Positions 45,981-55,182 of a DNA stretch of 64,000 nucleotides are shown in pieces. Position numbers and translations under genes: made by a program. Every line of letters starts with the position of its first letter. Within the stretch, counting starts at the first letter, position 1. The notes under the pieces are model-generated. The model was not told the origin of the DNA and did no database searches. It saw nothing but the letters and a program-made list of their open reading frames with translations. The DNA comes from an uncultured Lachnospiraceae bacterium (GTDB lineage: Bacteria > Bacillota > Clostridia > Lachnospirales > Lachnospiraceae), in NCBI GenBank assembly GCA_934376945.1, contig CAKRPI010000001.1, forward strand, positions 10,514 through 74,513, read 5' to 3'.

Positions 45981-46771
45981 GAAATATCCTCCTTCATCAT
46001 GATAAGCTGCTTTTTTTTGCTGCGGTTCATAAGAACAGAGATACTGACCGTACCGTATACTTCAGAAAGCAGACGTTCCATCCTGGAAATCGGAGTTCTG
46101 TCAGGTTCTATGATACCGGAAAGCCTGGAGTTAGACAGTACGAGCAGTGTATCGCAGTAGTTCAGTGCCAGAGAAGAATCGTGAAGTGTTACCAGAGCAG
46201 AGGCCTGATTTTTGCTGATATAGCTGCGCAGAAGCTCCATGGCCTGATAACGCAGACGAAAATCAAGTGCACTTTCCGGTTCGTCTAAAAGCAGGAGCCT
46301 TCGTTTTCCTGCGAACGTACGGGCAAGCAGAACGAGCTGCTTTTGCCCTTCACTAAGATGCTGAAAATTTTCGTCCTTTCGGTGGGCAAGTCCTACCATC
46401 GAAAGTGCATGGAGTGCTTCTTCTTTCATCTGTCTGCTGGGCTGCTGTAAAAGTTTCAGATCCGGATTAAATCCCATGAGAACCACATCAAGAAGTGTTA
46501 AGTCAATGGATATGCTGCTTCTTTGCGGGATGTATCCGCAAAGGCCGGAAAGTGTCCTGGCAGAAAGCGTTTCCAGCATTTGTCCTTCGATAAAGCAGCT
46601 TCCGCGATGCGCAAGAAGATTTGCGGTTGCTTTGAGCAGAGTTGTTTTTCCACATCCGTTCGGACCGAGGACACCTGTTACTTTTCCGGCTTCAATAGAA
46701 AAGCTGATATCTTTTATGATGTCTTTTCCTGCGTATCCGGCAGAAAGGTTATTTACGATTAAAAGATTCAT
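45977..46771 (-). CDS. FecE-type ABC transporter ATP-binding protein
   Basis: A 264-residue ATPase with Walker A GPNGCGKTT, signature LSEGQKQ and Walker B LLLLDEPESALD. It energises the FecCD-type permease encoded directly upstream. The start at 46771 overlaps the permease stop as ATGA and follows AAGGAGAG. A GTG 24 bases earlier lies before that site. The substrate is inferred as molybdate or tungstate from the neighbours, since FecCD-type importers are mostly for siderophores and cobalamin but include MolBC. Confidence 0.9.
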   Translation of the reverse strand: MNLLIVNNLSAGYAGKDIIKDISFSIEAGKVTGVLGPNGCGKTTLLKATANLLAHRGSCFIEGQMLETLSARTLSGLCGYIPQRSSISIDLTLLDVVLMGFNPDLKLLQQPSRQMKEEALHALSMVGLAHRKDENFQHLSEGQKQLVLLARTFAGKRRLLLLDEPESALDFRLRYQAMELLRSYISKNQASALVTLHDSSLALNYCDTLLVLSNSRLSGIIEPDRTPISRMERLLSEVYGTVSISVLMNRSKKKQLIMMKEDIS

Positions 46772-47757
46772 CGGGCACGTTCTCTCCTTAAGCACAGACT
46801 GATTAAAAACGGGGCTCCAAGCAGGCTGGTAAAAATACTGACGGGCAGCTCAGTGGATGCTATGCTTCTGGCAAGAAGATCACCAAGTGTTAACAGACAG
46901 CCGCCAAGTATTCCGCTTAAGATCATGGTAGATAGCCGGTTATTTTTCAACAGGAGCCGGGCACCATGCGGAGCGAGAAGGGAGAGGAAGCTGATCAGAC
47001 CGGTCATGCTGATGACGCTTGAGGTTGCCAGGGTTGCAGTTAAAAGGACAACGAGGCGAATACGGGATACATTTACACCGAGCAGAGCGCCTTCCTGATC
47101 ATCCAAAGAGAGCAGGATGATCTGCCTGTACAGCAGGAACAGGGCAGCCAGACAGATCAGGCACAAAAGGATATTTCCGCCGATGGAATAAAGGCTGATT
47201 CCGTTCAGACTTCCCATGATCCAATATTCGATGGATGCGAGCTGCTTTTCAGGATCAGCCGTTAATTTCAGGCAAACAAGTACAGTCTGTGACAGACTGT
47301 GAACGGCAATTCCTGCAAGAACGATGCTCCGTCCGTCTTTGGAAGAAGAAAGGGATGAGAGAATCAGGACAAGAATCACACAACAAATAGCCCCTGCAAA
47401 AGCAGAGGCTGTGATGGCCATGGTACCGGTCAGAAAGAGAATACCAAATGCGGCGCCGGCACTTGCTCCAGATGATACGCCAATGATATCAGGGGATGCT
47501 AAGGGGTTTCGAAAAACGGTCTGATAAACAAAACCGGTTACGCCAAGAACAAAGCCTCCGATGGCTCCGATGATTGCCCTGCTTGCACGAAGAGTCAGAA
47601 ATACACGCCATTGCAGGGCATCTCCGGATAAAAGCCCGGACAACGTCAGGGGGTATTTTCCAACAAAGAAAGAACAGATCGTCAAAATGCCAAGCAGGAT
47701 GATGCCGGCTGTGAGAAATAAGATTTTTTTAGTTCTGAATTCCATAGAAGGTTTCAT
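46768..47757 (-). CDS. FecCD/BtuC-type ABC transporter permease
   Basis: A 329-residue integral membrane protein of the FecCD family with about nine or ten hydrophobic helices. The [19 protein letters not shown] stretch and the [16 protein letters not shown] coupling region are typical. It overlaps the binding-protein gene by 29 bases and the ATPase gene by 3. Start choice is weak because no clear SD precedes 47757; coupling to the upstream gene is likely. Confidence 0.9.
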   Translation of the reverse strand: MKPSMEFRTKKILFLTAGIILLGILTICSFFVGKYPLTLSGLLSGDALQWRVFLTLRASRAIIGAIGGFVLGVTGFVYQTVFRNPLASPDIIGVSSGASAGAAFGILFLTGTMAITASAFAGAICCVILVLILSSLSSSKDGRSIVLAGIAVHSLSQTVLVCLKLTADPEKQLASIEYWIMGSLNGISLYSIGGNILLCLICLAALFLLYRQIILLSLDDQEGALLGVNVSRIRLVVLLTATLATSSVISMTGLISFLSLLAPHGARLLLKNNRLSTMILSGILGGCLLTLGDLLARSIASTELPVSIFTSLLGAPFLISLCLRRERAR

Positions 47758-48733
47758 AAAAGGCTGTCTTTTCTTCTATATAGGTGTCCGGTGTTACCTG
47801 CTCCGGATGAAGAATTCCTGCGAGCCAGACGGATGCAAGAACGCTTGCCGGAACCGGGCTGTCCAGTGCTTCCACATCGCCCGGAATAGCATATACCTGG
47901 TTGTTTTTTACTGCACTGCAGTCCTTAAGGTTTGCATCGTTCAAAACATCGTCAACGGTATAATCGGCATCGGATGCAAGAATAATGTAAGACGGATCCC
48001 AGGCAAGGAGCTGCTCGTAGCTGATTTCTGCCCAGTAGGTATCAGAAATTTCAGAAGCGACATTTTTTCCACCGGCCAGTTTAATGATGTCAGACTGGTA
48101 CATTGCTTCGCCTGCGGTGGAAAGAAGAGAGGAATTTCCTGCCAGATAAACATCTGGTGTTTCCACGTCAGAGAGAGCATCTGAAAGCATGGTTTTTTGT
48201 TCATCAATATATGCCAGGAGTTTGTCTGCTTCTTCTTTTGTGTTTGTTGCGTCAGAAACGATTGTGATCATTTCTGTTAAAAGATCCTGACTTTCCGGGT
48301 TTACAAGTAGCACCGGAATCTGGAGTTCTGTTAAGCTCTGTGCGGCATCCTTTAATTTTAAAGGCAAAATAACGAGATCAGGGGAAAGAGAAGCACACGT
48401 TTCCAGATCGAATTCCTTTGCAGTACCGACGTTTGGAAGATCCAGGAGCGCAGGCGCAGCAAGCTTGTAAACAGGGCGTTTGCCGGCCTTGGCTTCAATG
48501 CCGACCATTTTATCCTGCAGACCAAGTGCGATCAGAAGACTTGACGGAATATAATAGCCGCTTACAATTTTTTCCGGTTCTTTTTCGATGGTGACTTCAC
48601 GACCTGCCTGATCCGTGATGGTGATGGGATAGGTGGTTTCAGATGCTGCTGCGAAGACACCAGTTCCGATGACGGACAGAAGCATCAGGCTGATAAGTGC
48701 CGTGGATAAAAGTCTGTTAAGTGTTATTTTCAT
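47729..48733 (-). CDS. ABC transporter substrate-binding protein (BtuF/MolA-like)
   Basis: A 334-residue extracellular binding protein of the helical-backbone (BtuF/FepB) class. A Sec signal with core [16 protein letters not shown] ends in an AxA-type site near residue 29. There is no lipobox Cys, unusual for a Gram-positive binding protein, so anchoring must be by an uncleaved signal or by the permease. The domain follows the pattern [19 protein letters not shown] at its start. The ATG follows GAAAGGAGCTACTT. It is the first gene of the importer operon. Confidence 0.9.
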   Translation of the reverse strand: MKITLNRLLSTALISLMLLSVIGTGVFAAASETTYPITITDQAGREVTIEKEPEKIVSGYYIPSSLLIALGLQDKMVGIEAKAGKRPVYKLAAPALLDLPNVGTAKEFDLETCASLSPDLVILPLKLKDAAQSLTELQIPVLLVNPESQDLLTEMITIVSDATNTKEEADKLLAYIDEQKTMLSDALSDVETPDVYLAGNSSLLSTAGEAMYQSDIIKLAGGKNVASEISDTYWAEISYEQLLAWDPSYIILASDADYTVDDVLNDANLKDCSAVKNNQVYAIPGDVEALDSPVPASVLASVWLAGILHPEQVTPDTYIEEKTAFYETFYGIQN

Positions 48734-48746
48734 AAGTAGCTCCTTT

Positions 48747-48770
48747 CGTTATACATGAAATAATACAACG
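48747..48770. promoter_or_regulatory. ModE-box-like operator
   Basis: Half-sites CGTTATAC (48747) and ATACAACG (ending 48770) are separated by 8 bases. Length and half-site layout resemble the ModE operator of E. coli modA as I recall it. It covers the expected transcription start of the importer operon, so binding would repress. The likely binder is the ModE-like protein encoded at 45.6-46.0 kb. Confidence 0.5.
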
Positions 48771-48772
48771 CT

Positions 48773-48801
48773 ATTGTAGCAAAGTGTCTTTTCAAAGGCA
48801 A
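48773..48801 (-). promoter_or_regulatory. Promoter of the importer/regulator operon
   Basis: On the minus strand TTGCCT and TACAAT are 17 bases apart. The operator-like dyad begins two bases after the -10. Confidence 0.6.
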
Positions 48802-48858
48802 GCGGTTTTATTATAATACCTTTGGAAATGTGGGAAAAACAGCGAAAGGGAGCTTTTT

Positions 48859-49647
48859 ATGGTAACAATTCAAAAGTACATACGTGCGAAAAGCCTGGAA
48901 GAGGCTTATGAACAAAATCAGAAAAGAAGCAGCTGTATTATCGGAGGAATGCTGTGGATCAAAATGCAGAGCCGGAGAATTCCGACGGTGATCGATCTTT
49001 GTGATCTTGGGCTTGACAAAATTGAAGAAAACGAGGAAGAGTTTTCGATTGGAGCAATGGTTTCGCTTCGCCAGTTGGAGCTTCATGAGGGGCTTAATGA
49101 ATATACGCATGGTGCAGTAAGAAATGCGGTGAAAGATATTGTGGGCGTTCAGTTCAGAAATCTTGCAACTGCAGGCGGAAGCATCTGGGGACGTTTTGGA
49201 TTTTCTGATGTTCTGACCATTTTTCTGGTTATGGATACTTATGTAGAGCTGTTTCATGGCGGTGTGATTCCTCTGAGTGAATTTGTAAACCGAAAACAGG
49301 ATCGGGATATTCTGGTTCGGATCATTGTGAAGAAAACAGCAGGATGCTTTGCTTATCTGTCTGTGCGGAACCAAAGCACCGATTTCCCGGTGCTTGCATG
49401 TGCGGCTGCCTGCGTGGAGGGAGAATATCGGCTCACCGTAGGGGCAAGACCGGCAAGAGCGATGCTGCTTTTGGATGAAGAAAAGCTTCTGCATGGAGGT
49501 CTTGATCCGGATTCAGTAAAAGCATTTGCAAGATGGGCATCAAACAGAATTCCGACAGGAAGCAATCTGCGCGGCAGTGCAGAGTATCGTACCCGGCTTG
49601 TCCGTGTGCTGACAGAACGGTTATTAAAGAAATTAAAGGAGGAGTAG
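48859..49647 (+). CDS. Xanthine-dehydrogenase-type FAD-binding subunit
   Basis: A 262-residue subunit of the molybdenum hydroxylase family (CoxM/XdhB type), which passes electrons from the Fe-S subunit to FAD. Family motifs are altered: IIGGMLW stands for the usual GGTDL region and TAGGSIWGRFGFSD for the GGNLA-SD region. FAD binding may therefore be atypical. The ATG follows AAAGGGAGCTTTTT. It is the first gene of the plus-strand half of the island, two bases ahead of the Fe-S subunit. Confidence 0.88.
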   Translation: MVTIQKYIRAKSLEEAYEQNQKRSSCIIGGMLWIKMQSRRIPTVIDLCDLGLDKIEENEEEFSIGAMVSLRQLELHEGLNEYTHGAVRNAVKDIVGVQFRNLATAGGSIWGRFGFSDVLTIFLVMDTYVELFHGGVIPLSEFVNRKQDRDILVRIIVKKTAGCFAYLSVRNQSTDFPVLACAAACVEGEYRLTVGARPARAMLLLDEEKLLHGGLDPDSVKAFARWASNRIPTGSNLRGSAEYRTRLVRVLTERLLKKLKEE

Positions 49648-49649
49648 GA

Positions 49650-50135
49650 ATGGAAGTCTGTATAAAAGTAAACGGAAGGATGATCACGGAACAGATCGAA
49701 CCGGATCTGCTGCTGATTGATTTCCTGCGCAGGCACGGCTGCTTCAGTGTAAAACGTGGCTGTGAAACTGCAAACTGCGGTTTGTGTACGGTCCTTATGG
49801 ATGAGATTCCGGTCCTCTCCTGCTCGGTTCTGGCGGCAAGAGCAGATGGGCATAAAGTGGAAACACTGGAGGGCCTGCAAAAAGAGGCGGAAGATTTTAT
49901 TGGATTTATTGCGGCTCAGGGAGCAGACCAGTGTGGATTCTGTAATCCGGGGTTTGTAATGAATACAATTGCGTTACTGAGAGAAAATCCGGAGCCGACC
50001 GATGATGAGATACGGGCATACCTTGCCGGAAATCTTTGCAGATGCTCCGGCTATGAAGGCCAGCTTAGAGGAATCCGCAATTATCTAAACAGCAGGGAGA
50101 AGAAAGGGGACATTGATGGAACACAGGAAATATAA
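49650..50135 (+). CDS. Xanthine-dehydrogenase-type 2Fe-2S subunit
   Basis: A 161-residue subunit with two [2Fe-2S] clusters. The plant-ferredoxin cluster uses Cys38, 43, 46 and 58. The second uses Cys95, 98, 130 and 132 (CGFC and CRC). It links the molybdenum centre to the FAD subunit. The ATG at 49650 follows AAAGGAGGAGTAGGA. A 39-codon open stretch upstream overlaps the FAD gene and is not part of it. It overlaps the next gene by 20 bases. Confidence 0.95.
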   Translation: MEVCIKVNGRMITEQIEPDLLLIDFLRRHGCFSVKRGCETANCGLCTVLMDEIPVLSCSVLAARADGHKVETLEGLQKEAEDFIGFIAAQGADQCGFCNPGFVMNTIALLRENPEPTDDEIRAYLAGNLCRCSGYEGQLRGIRNYLNSREKKGDIDGTQEI

Positions 50136-52419
50136 TGCAATCAATCGATCGGTTCCAAAGAAGGATGCAAGGCAGCTTCTTCTGGGAAAGCCGGTTTACG
50201 TTGATGACATTACAGGGAACGCCCTGGTAGTGAAGCTTTTGAGAAGTCCGCATGCAAATGCAATGATCCTGGAAATCAACAGCTCGGCGGCACGTAAGGT
50301 TCCGGGCGTTGTTGATATTTATACCTGGGAGGATGTGCCGCAGCAGCGTTTTGCGATTGCCGGCCAGACATATCCGGAGCCGTCTCCTTACGACCGGCTG
50401 ATCCTGGATCGTCATGTGCGCTTTGCAGGAGACGTGGTTGCCATTGTTGCGGCGGAAGATGAAAAGGCTGCTTTAAAGGCAATGAAGCTGATTAAGGTAA
50501 AATACGAGGTCCTGGATGCGATTCTGGACTTTCATGAGTCGAAGGACAGTAAGATTCTCGTACATCCGGAGAAAGACTGGTTCCCGCCGGTAGATGTGGG
50601 GGGAGATGCCGGACGTAATCTGGTTGCAAGCGAAACCGGGGGAGATGGGGATATTGATGCAGTGATGGCTGATTGTGAAGAGGTACTTGATCATGCTTAT
50701 CATATGAAGTCGTTCAATCAGGCTATGATGGAGACGTTTCGTACGTATACAGGCTTCGACCGGTATGGAAGACTGCATGTTATCTCTTCGACACAAATCG
50801 TTTTCCATGTGCGCAGGATTCTTTCAAGGGCCCTTGGAATTCCAAAGAGCAGGATTCGTGTGGAAAAGCCGCGGATCGGAGGCGGGTTCGGTGCAAAGCA
50901 GACGGCAGTCTGCGAGGTTTATCCGGCATTCGTAACGCTGAAAACGGGACGCCCTGCCAAGCTGATCTTTACAAGAAAGGAAAGCCAGATTGCCGGTTCG
51001 CCGCGCCATGAAATGGAGGTTCGGGTGCGTCTTGGTGCAGGGAAAGACGGACATATCCGCGGACTTGATCTTTATACTCTTTCAAATACCGGTGCTTATG
51101 GAGAACATGGACCGACTACGGTAGGATTGAGCGGGCATAAATCCATTCCGCTGTATACGGGAGGTCTTGAGGCATTCCGGTTTGGCTTTGATGTCGTCTA
51201 TACCAATACGATGGCAGCCGGTGCGTACCGTGGGTACGGTGCAACACAGGGAATCTTTGCTCTTGAGAGTGCAGTAAATGAGCTTGCGGAGAAGCTTGGG
51301 ATCGATCCGACGGTGATCCGGGAGAAAAATATGCTCCGCGAGGGAATGAAAATGCCGGCTTATTACGGAGAGACGGCAAATGCCTGTGCACTGGACCGGT
51401 GTATGGCAAGGTGCAGGAAATTATTCCACTGGGACGAAAAATATCCGGTCCGTGAAATGGGTGACGGAAAGGTGCGGGCGGCCGGTGTGGCAATGGCAAT
51501 GCAGGGCTCCTGTATTTCAAATGTCGATGTAGGCTCTGCAACGGTGAAGCTGGCAGATGATGGAACATTTAATCTGATCATCGGTGCCGCGGATATGGGT
51601 ACCGGCTGCGATACGATTCTTGCTCAGATGGTGGCAGAATGTATGGACTGCTCAGTGGATGACGTGGCTGTGTTTGGAGCAGATACGGATGCATCTCCGT
51701 ATGATTCCGGTTCTTACGCTTCCTCTACAACGTATATTACAGGAAAGGCCGTTGAACTTGCATGTGCACAGTTAAAGACAAAGCTGTGTGCAATTGCCGC
51801 AGGAATGCTTGGGTGCAGTCCGGAGGAGATGTGTTTTGAGGATGGCAGGGTACGCCGGATCAATACGGATCAGAGCGTTTCACTGGCAGAGATCAGTGTC
51901 AAAGAGCAGGTGGCAAATGATATTGCAGCAGTTGCCACAGCATCGCATTCCTCGCCGGTATCCCCGCCGCCGTATATGGTTGGAATGGTGGAAATAGAGC
52001 TTGACCGATATACAGGAGTGGTAAAGATTCTTGACTATGTCGCAGTGGTTGACTGTGGAATCGCAATCAATCCTGCTCTGGCGCGGATTCAGACCGAGGG
52101 AGGCATTGTACAGGGAATCGGGCATACGTTGTTTGAAAATATTACGTATGACAGAACAGGACGCCCGATCGAGTCTGGTTTTATGCAGTATAAAATTCCG
52201 ACCCGTCTCGATATGGGGCATCTTCGCGTGGAATTTGAAAACAGCTATGAGCCGACTGGGCCATTTGGAGCAAAGTCCATCGGTGAAATTGTAATCAATA
52301 CTCCGGCACCCGCAATTGCGCATGCAATTTACCGGGCAACAGGAGTATGGCACAGAGAGCTTCCGATTACACCGGAAAAGATTCTGATGTCTATGTCAGA
52401 AAAAGATGCAGAACTATGA
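50116..52419 (+). CDS. Xanthine-dehydrogenase-type molybdenum cofactor-binding subunit
   Basis: A 767-residue catalytic subunit of the xanthine dehydrogenase family. The cofactor motifs RIGGGFGAKQT and AGAYRGYGATQ are present, as is the catalytic Glu724 in GAKSIGEI. It hydroxylates a purine or other heterocycle, with xanthine or hypoxanthine favoured because an NCS2 permease follows. The ATG at 50116 follows AAAGGGGACATTG. Selenium dependence cannot be judged; the sequence has no in-frame TGA. Confidence 0.94.
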   Translation: MEHRKYNAINRSVPKKDARQLLLGKPVYVDDITGNALVVKLLRSPHANAMILEINSSAARKVPGVVDIYTWEDVPQQRFAIAGQTYPEPSPYDRLILDRHVRFAGDVVAIVAAEDEKAALKAMKLIKVKYEVLDAILDFHESKDSKILVHPEKDWFPPVDVGGDAGRNLVASETGGDGDIDAVMADCEEVLDHAYHMKSFNQAMMETFRTYTGFDRYGRLHVISSTQIVFHVRRILSRALGIPKSRIRVEKPRIGGGFGAKQTAVCEVYPAFVTLKTGRPAKLIFTRKESQIAGSPRHEMEVRVRLGAGKDGHIRGLDLYTLSNTGAYGEHGPTTVGLSGHKSIPLYTGGLEAFRFGFDVVYTNTMAAGAYRGYGATQGIFALESAVNELAEKLGIDPTVIREKNMLREGMKMPAYYGETANACALDRCMARCRKLFHWDEKYPVREMGDGKVRAAGVAMAMQGSCISNVDVGSATVKLADDGTFNLIIGAADMGTGCDTILAQMVAECMDCSVDDVAVFGADTDASPYDSGSYASSTTYITGKAVELACAQLKTKLCAIAAGMLGCSPEEMCFEDGRVRRINTDQSVSLAEISVKEQVANDIAAVATASHSSPVSPPPYMVGMVEIELDRYTGVVKILDYVAVVDCGIAINPALARIQTEGGIVQGIGHTLFENITYDRTGRPIESGFMQYKIPTRLDMGHLRVEFENSYEPTGPFGAKSIGEIVINTPAPAIAHAIYRATGVWHRELPITPEKILMSMSEKDAEL

Positions 52420-52432
52420 GGAGAGAAAACGA

Positions 52433-53833
52433 ATGAAAAAAAATATTGAAATTTCAGAAGCGGCCTTTAAAATGGAAGGAAAAATGCCCCTTGCGCAGGC
52501 TATTCCGCTTGGTTTGCAGCATGTGCTGGCCATGTTTGTCGGAAATCTGACCCCGCTTCTGATTATTACCGGAGCCTGTGGTCTGGCTGGCGGTGAATTT
52601 GCAGATTTACAGCTCAGCTTGCTCCAGAATGCGATGCTCATTGCCGGTATTGTGACATTGGTACAGCTTTTTGGAATCGGACCGGTCGGTGGCCGGGTAC
52701 CGATTATCATGGGAACATCTTCTGGATTTATCGGAGTATTTAACAGCGTTGCATCTACAATGGGAGGCGGTATCCTGGCATATGGTGCAATTATGGGAGC
52801 ATCGATCCTCGGCGGTCTGATGGAGACGGTTCTTGGATTTTTCTTAAAGCCGCTTCGCCGTTTTTTCCCTTCTGTTGTAACCGGCACCGTTGTAATGTCG
52901 ATCGGCCTTAGTCTGATTTCGGTAGGTATTAATTCATTTGGCGGCGGAAACAAGGCAGAGGATTTTGGGTCTATGGAAAATCTGCTGCTTGCTGTTTTTG
53001 TTCTTGCAATGATTCTTTTTTTCAAGCATGGGACAAAAGGCTTTTTAAGCTCCTCGGCGATTCTTTTTGGTATTATCTGTGGTTATATCGCGGCAATCAT
53101 TATGGGAATGGTACTGCCGACTACCGGAGTGACTGCAGATGGTGTGGAATATACAAAGGCATGGGTTTTGAACTGGGATAAAGTTGCGGGTGCTTCCTGG
53201 TTTGAAATTCCGAAACTGCTGCCGGTGAAGCCGGTATTTGATCTGCGTGCCATTTTACCGGTGCTGATTATGTTTATCGTGACAGCAGTGGAAACAGTCG
53301 GCGATATTTCCGGAGTGATGGAAGGAGGGCTTGACCGGGAAGCTACGGATAAAGAGCTTGCAGGCGGTGTTATGTGTGACGGACTTGGTTCTTCTTTTGC
53401 AGCGCTGTTTGGTGTGCTGCCGAATACTTCCTTCAGCCAGAATGTGGGACTGGTGGCTATGACAAAAGTAGTCAATCGATTTGCGCTTGCAACCGGAGCA
53501 ATCTTTCTGATCCTTTGCGGGCTCTGTCCGAAGCTCGCGGCACTTGTTTCCATCATGCCGCAGTCGGTTCTTGGAGGAGCAGCCGTAATGATGTTTTCCT
53601 CAATTGTAATCAGCGGAATTTCTCTGATTACAAAGACTGCACTTAATGCGCGGAATCTTTCCATTGTGTCAGTGGCGCTTGGAGTAGGATATGGTATGGG
53701 CGCAAATCAGGGAATTCTCGTACATGCGCCACAGTTTGTTCAGCTTATTTTTGGCGGCTCCGGAATCGTGCCGGCGGCTATGGTTGCGATTTTTCTGAAT
53801 ATCATTCTTCCAAGAGAAGAGAAGGAGGTATAA
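52433..53833 (+). CDS. NCS2-family uracil-xanthine permease
   Basis: A 466-residue transporter with about 12-14 hydrophobic segments. The LGLQHVLAMFVGNLTPLL start, the VETVGDISGVMEGG motif and the LPNTSFSQNVG motif mark the NCS2 purine branch. It probably imports xanthine or urate for the hydroxylase encoded upstream. The ATG at 52433 follows GAGGAGAGAAAACGA, 13 bases after the molybdenum subunit. No clear terminator follows. Confidence 0.93.
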   Translation: MKKNIEISEAAFKMEGKMPLAQAIPLGLQHVLAMFVGNLTPLLIITGACGLAGGEFADLQLSLLQNAMLIAGIVTLVQLFGIGPVGGRVPIIMGTSSGFIGVFNSVASTMGGGILAYGAIMGASILGGLMETVLGFFLKPLRRFFPSVVTGTVVMSIGLSLISVGINSFGGGNKAEDFGSMENLLLAVFVLAMILFFKHGTKGFLSSSAILFGIICGYIAAIIMGMVLPTTGVTADGVEYTKAWVLNWDKVAGASWFEIPKLLPVKPVFDLRAILPVLIMFIVTAVETVGDISGVMEGGLDREATDKELAGGVMCDGLGSSFAALFGVLPNTSFSQNVGLVAMTKVVNRFALATGAIFLILCGLCPKLAALVSIMPQSVLGGAAVMMFSSIVISGISLITKTALNARNLSIVSVALGVGYGMGANQGILVHAPQFVQLIFGGSGIVPAAMVAIFLNIILPREEKEV

Positions 53834-53954
53834 AAAACAGAAAAAAAGTTTCGATCTCTTCTTCCTTTTTTCTTCAAAATGTGTCACAAAACGTTTTTTT
53901 ATACGTTATTATTTAACATAATGTCGGAATCCTTTGTTGAATTCAGCCGGATGA

Positions 53955-53961
53955 TGACGAA
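53955..53961 (+). promoter_or_regulatory. Possible Spo0A binding box
   Basis: TGACGAA matches the 0A-box TGNCGAA. It lies about 20 bases upstream of the proposed -35, a place that fits autoregulation. A 7-base match alone is weak evidence. Confidence 0.3.
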
Positions 53962-53980
53962 TGGACGGGATAAGATTTTG

Positions 53981-54008
53981 TTGCGGATACAGGGGATTAT
54001 TATATAAT
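53981..54008 (+). promoter_or_regulatory. Promoter of the structured RNA / spo0A transcript
   Basis: A perfect TATAAT at 54003 with TTGCGG 16 bases upstream. The start is expected near 54015, so the whole structured region is in the transcript. Confidence 0.5.
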
Positions 54009-54037
54009 ACAGTTAGTGTTTATTCGTGACAATTTTT

Positions 54038-54216
54038 GAACACAGCCGAGTATTTTCATGCTTCAGGTACGTGTACCCCGGAACGGTGGGCAACAGGATC
54101 TGATGTCAGCGGGAGTTTCTGGTACCCGCTGGTGTGTCGCGAAACGACTGTGTTCGTGAGCAAACAGCGAAAGCGGATGATACATGTCCGCTTTGCGCTT
54201 GCCCATGAAAATTCGG
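54038..54216 (+). ncRNA. Candidate pseudoknotted structured RNA in front of spo0A (class unrecognised)
   Basis: Two long helices interlock as a pseudoknot. GAACACAG (54038-54045) pairs with CTGTGTTC (54148-54155). CCGA plus ATTTTCATG (54046-54060, GT bulge) pairs with CATGAAAAT plus TCGG (54204-54216), 13 bp. Inside are CAGCGGG/CCCGCTG (54107-54113 with 54125-54131), GTCG/CGAC (54136-54139 with 54145-54148), GGTA/TACC (54066-54077) and AGCGAAAGCGGA/TCCGCTTTGCGCT (54166-54199, one bulge). It begins about 23 nt after the predicted start and ends 62 nt before spo0A. It is either a cis-regulatory leader of spo0A or a separate RNA. I recognise none of the common riboswitches, tmRNA, RNase P or 6S RNA in it. 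Confidence 0.6.
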
Positions 54217-54278
54217 CGAATCAACAACGGAATCTGGCAGAAGAGGAAAGCTGCCGAGGGTGAGGAGAGGGATGCAGG

Positions 54279-55079
54279 ATGGAAAAGCTGAATATTGCGA
54301 TTGCCGATGATAATGCGCTGATGGTACAGCTGCTGGATCAGATTGTCAGCAGTGATGAAGAACTAAGAGTTGTGGGCAAAGCCGGAAATGGTGAGGAACT
54401 GATTGAGATTATCAGAGAAAAGAAGCCGGATGTAGTTCTGATGGACATTATTATGCCTAAGCTGGATGGGCTTGCGGTGCTGGATCGTGTCAACCATGAA
54501 CCGGATATAAAGAAACCTGCGTTTATTGTAATATCAGCAGTCGGGCAGGAAAAAACGACAGAGGATGCGTTTGATCTGGGAGCAGATTACTATATTTTAA
54601 AGCCGTTTGACCGTGAAACCGTTTTGAAAAGAATCAAGCGGGCGCGCGTAAGACGATCTGGATTTGCTGCGGCAAGAATAAAAGCAGCAGAGGCGACGTC
54701 TGATGGAAGAGAATATGCGGAGCGGAATCTGGAAACAGACGTTACCAATATCATTCATGAAGTCGGTGTACCTGCACATATCAAAGGATATCAGTATTTG
54801 AGGGATGCGATCATTATGTCTGTAACGGATATGGAAATGCTGAATTCGATCACCAAGATTCTGTATCCTACCATTGCAAAACAGCATCAGACAACACCAA
54901 GCCGTGTGGAACGTGCGATCCGCCATGCAATCGAGGTGGCGTGGAGCCGTGGAAAGATGGATACGATTGAGGAATTGTTTGGATATACGGTAAGTGGTGG
55001 CAAAGGAAAGCCTACAAATTCTGAATTTATTGCGCTTATTGCTGATAAAATCAGGCTGGAATACAAAAATCGCAGATAA
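54279..55079 (+). CDS. spo0A: Sporulation transcription factor Spo0A
   Basis: A 266-residue response regulator and master switch of sporulation. The receiver domain has IADDN (acidic pocket) and the phosphorylated Asp56 in LMDIIMP. A linker at about 128-150 leads to the Spo0A_C DNA-binding domain with [28 protein letters not shown] and the final LIADKIRLE. The ATG follows GAGGAGAGGGATGCAGG. It has a 264-nt leader with the structured RNA. Confidence 0.97.
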   Translation: MEKLNIAIADDNALMVQLLDQIVSSDEELRVVGKAGNGEELIEIIREKKPDVVLMDIIMPKLDGLAVLDRVNHEPDIKKPAFIVISAVGQEKTTEDAFDLGADYYILKPFDRETVLKRIKRARVRRSGFAAARIKAAEATSDGREYAERNLETDVTNIIHEVGVPAHIKGYQYLRDAIIMSVTDMEMLNSITKILYPTIAKQHQTTPSRVERAIRHAIEVAWSRGKMDTIEELFGYTVSGGKGKPTNSEFIALIADKIRLEYKNRR

Positions 55080-55094
55080 ATTTCACAAATCCAC

Positions 55095-55123
55095 TTTTCA
55101 TTGCGACAAAAATGAGTTATAAT
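55095..55123 (+). promoter_or_regulatory. Possible promoter of glgA
   Basis: TATAAT at 55118 has a weak TTTTCA 17 bases upstream. A 7-bp repeat ATGAGTT/AACTCAT (55112-55137) surrounds the -10. Confidence 0.4.
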
Positions 55124-55182
55124 TTTATAAAACTCATGGGGTGCGACGCAGAAGCAGTCCACTCGGCGATGGAGGTTCGTGT

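Noticed and set aside
49533-49649. A 39-residue N-terminal extension of the 2Fe-2S subunit
   Set aside because: It overlaps the FAD subunit and precedes a strong AAAGGAGGAG site at the internal ATG.
53891-53910. A terminator for the permease gene near the AAAACGTTTT repeat
   Set aside because: The palindrome has no usable loop or stable stem; end of that transcript remains unassigned.
54036-54263. A 75-codon open frame on the plus strand in front of spo0A
   Set aside because: It has no ribosome binding site, no family features, and is covered by the paired regions of the structured RNA.
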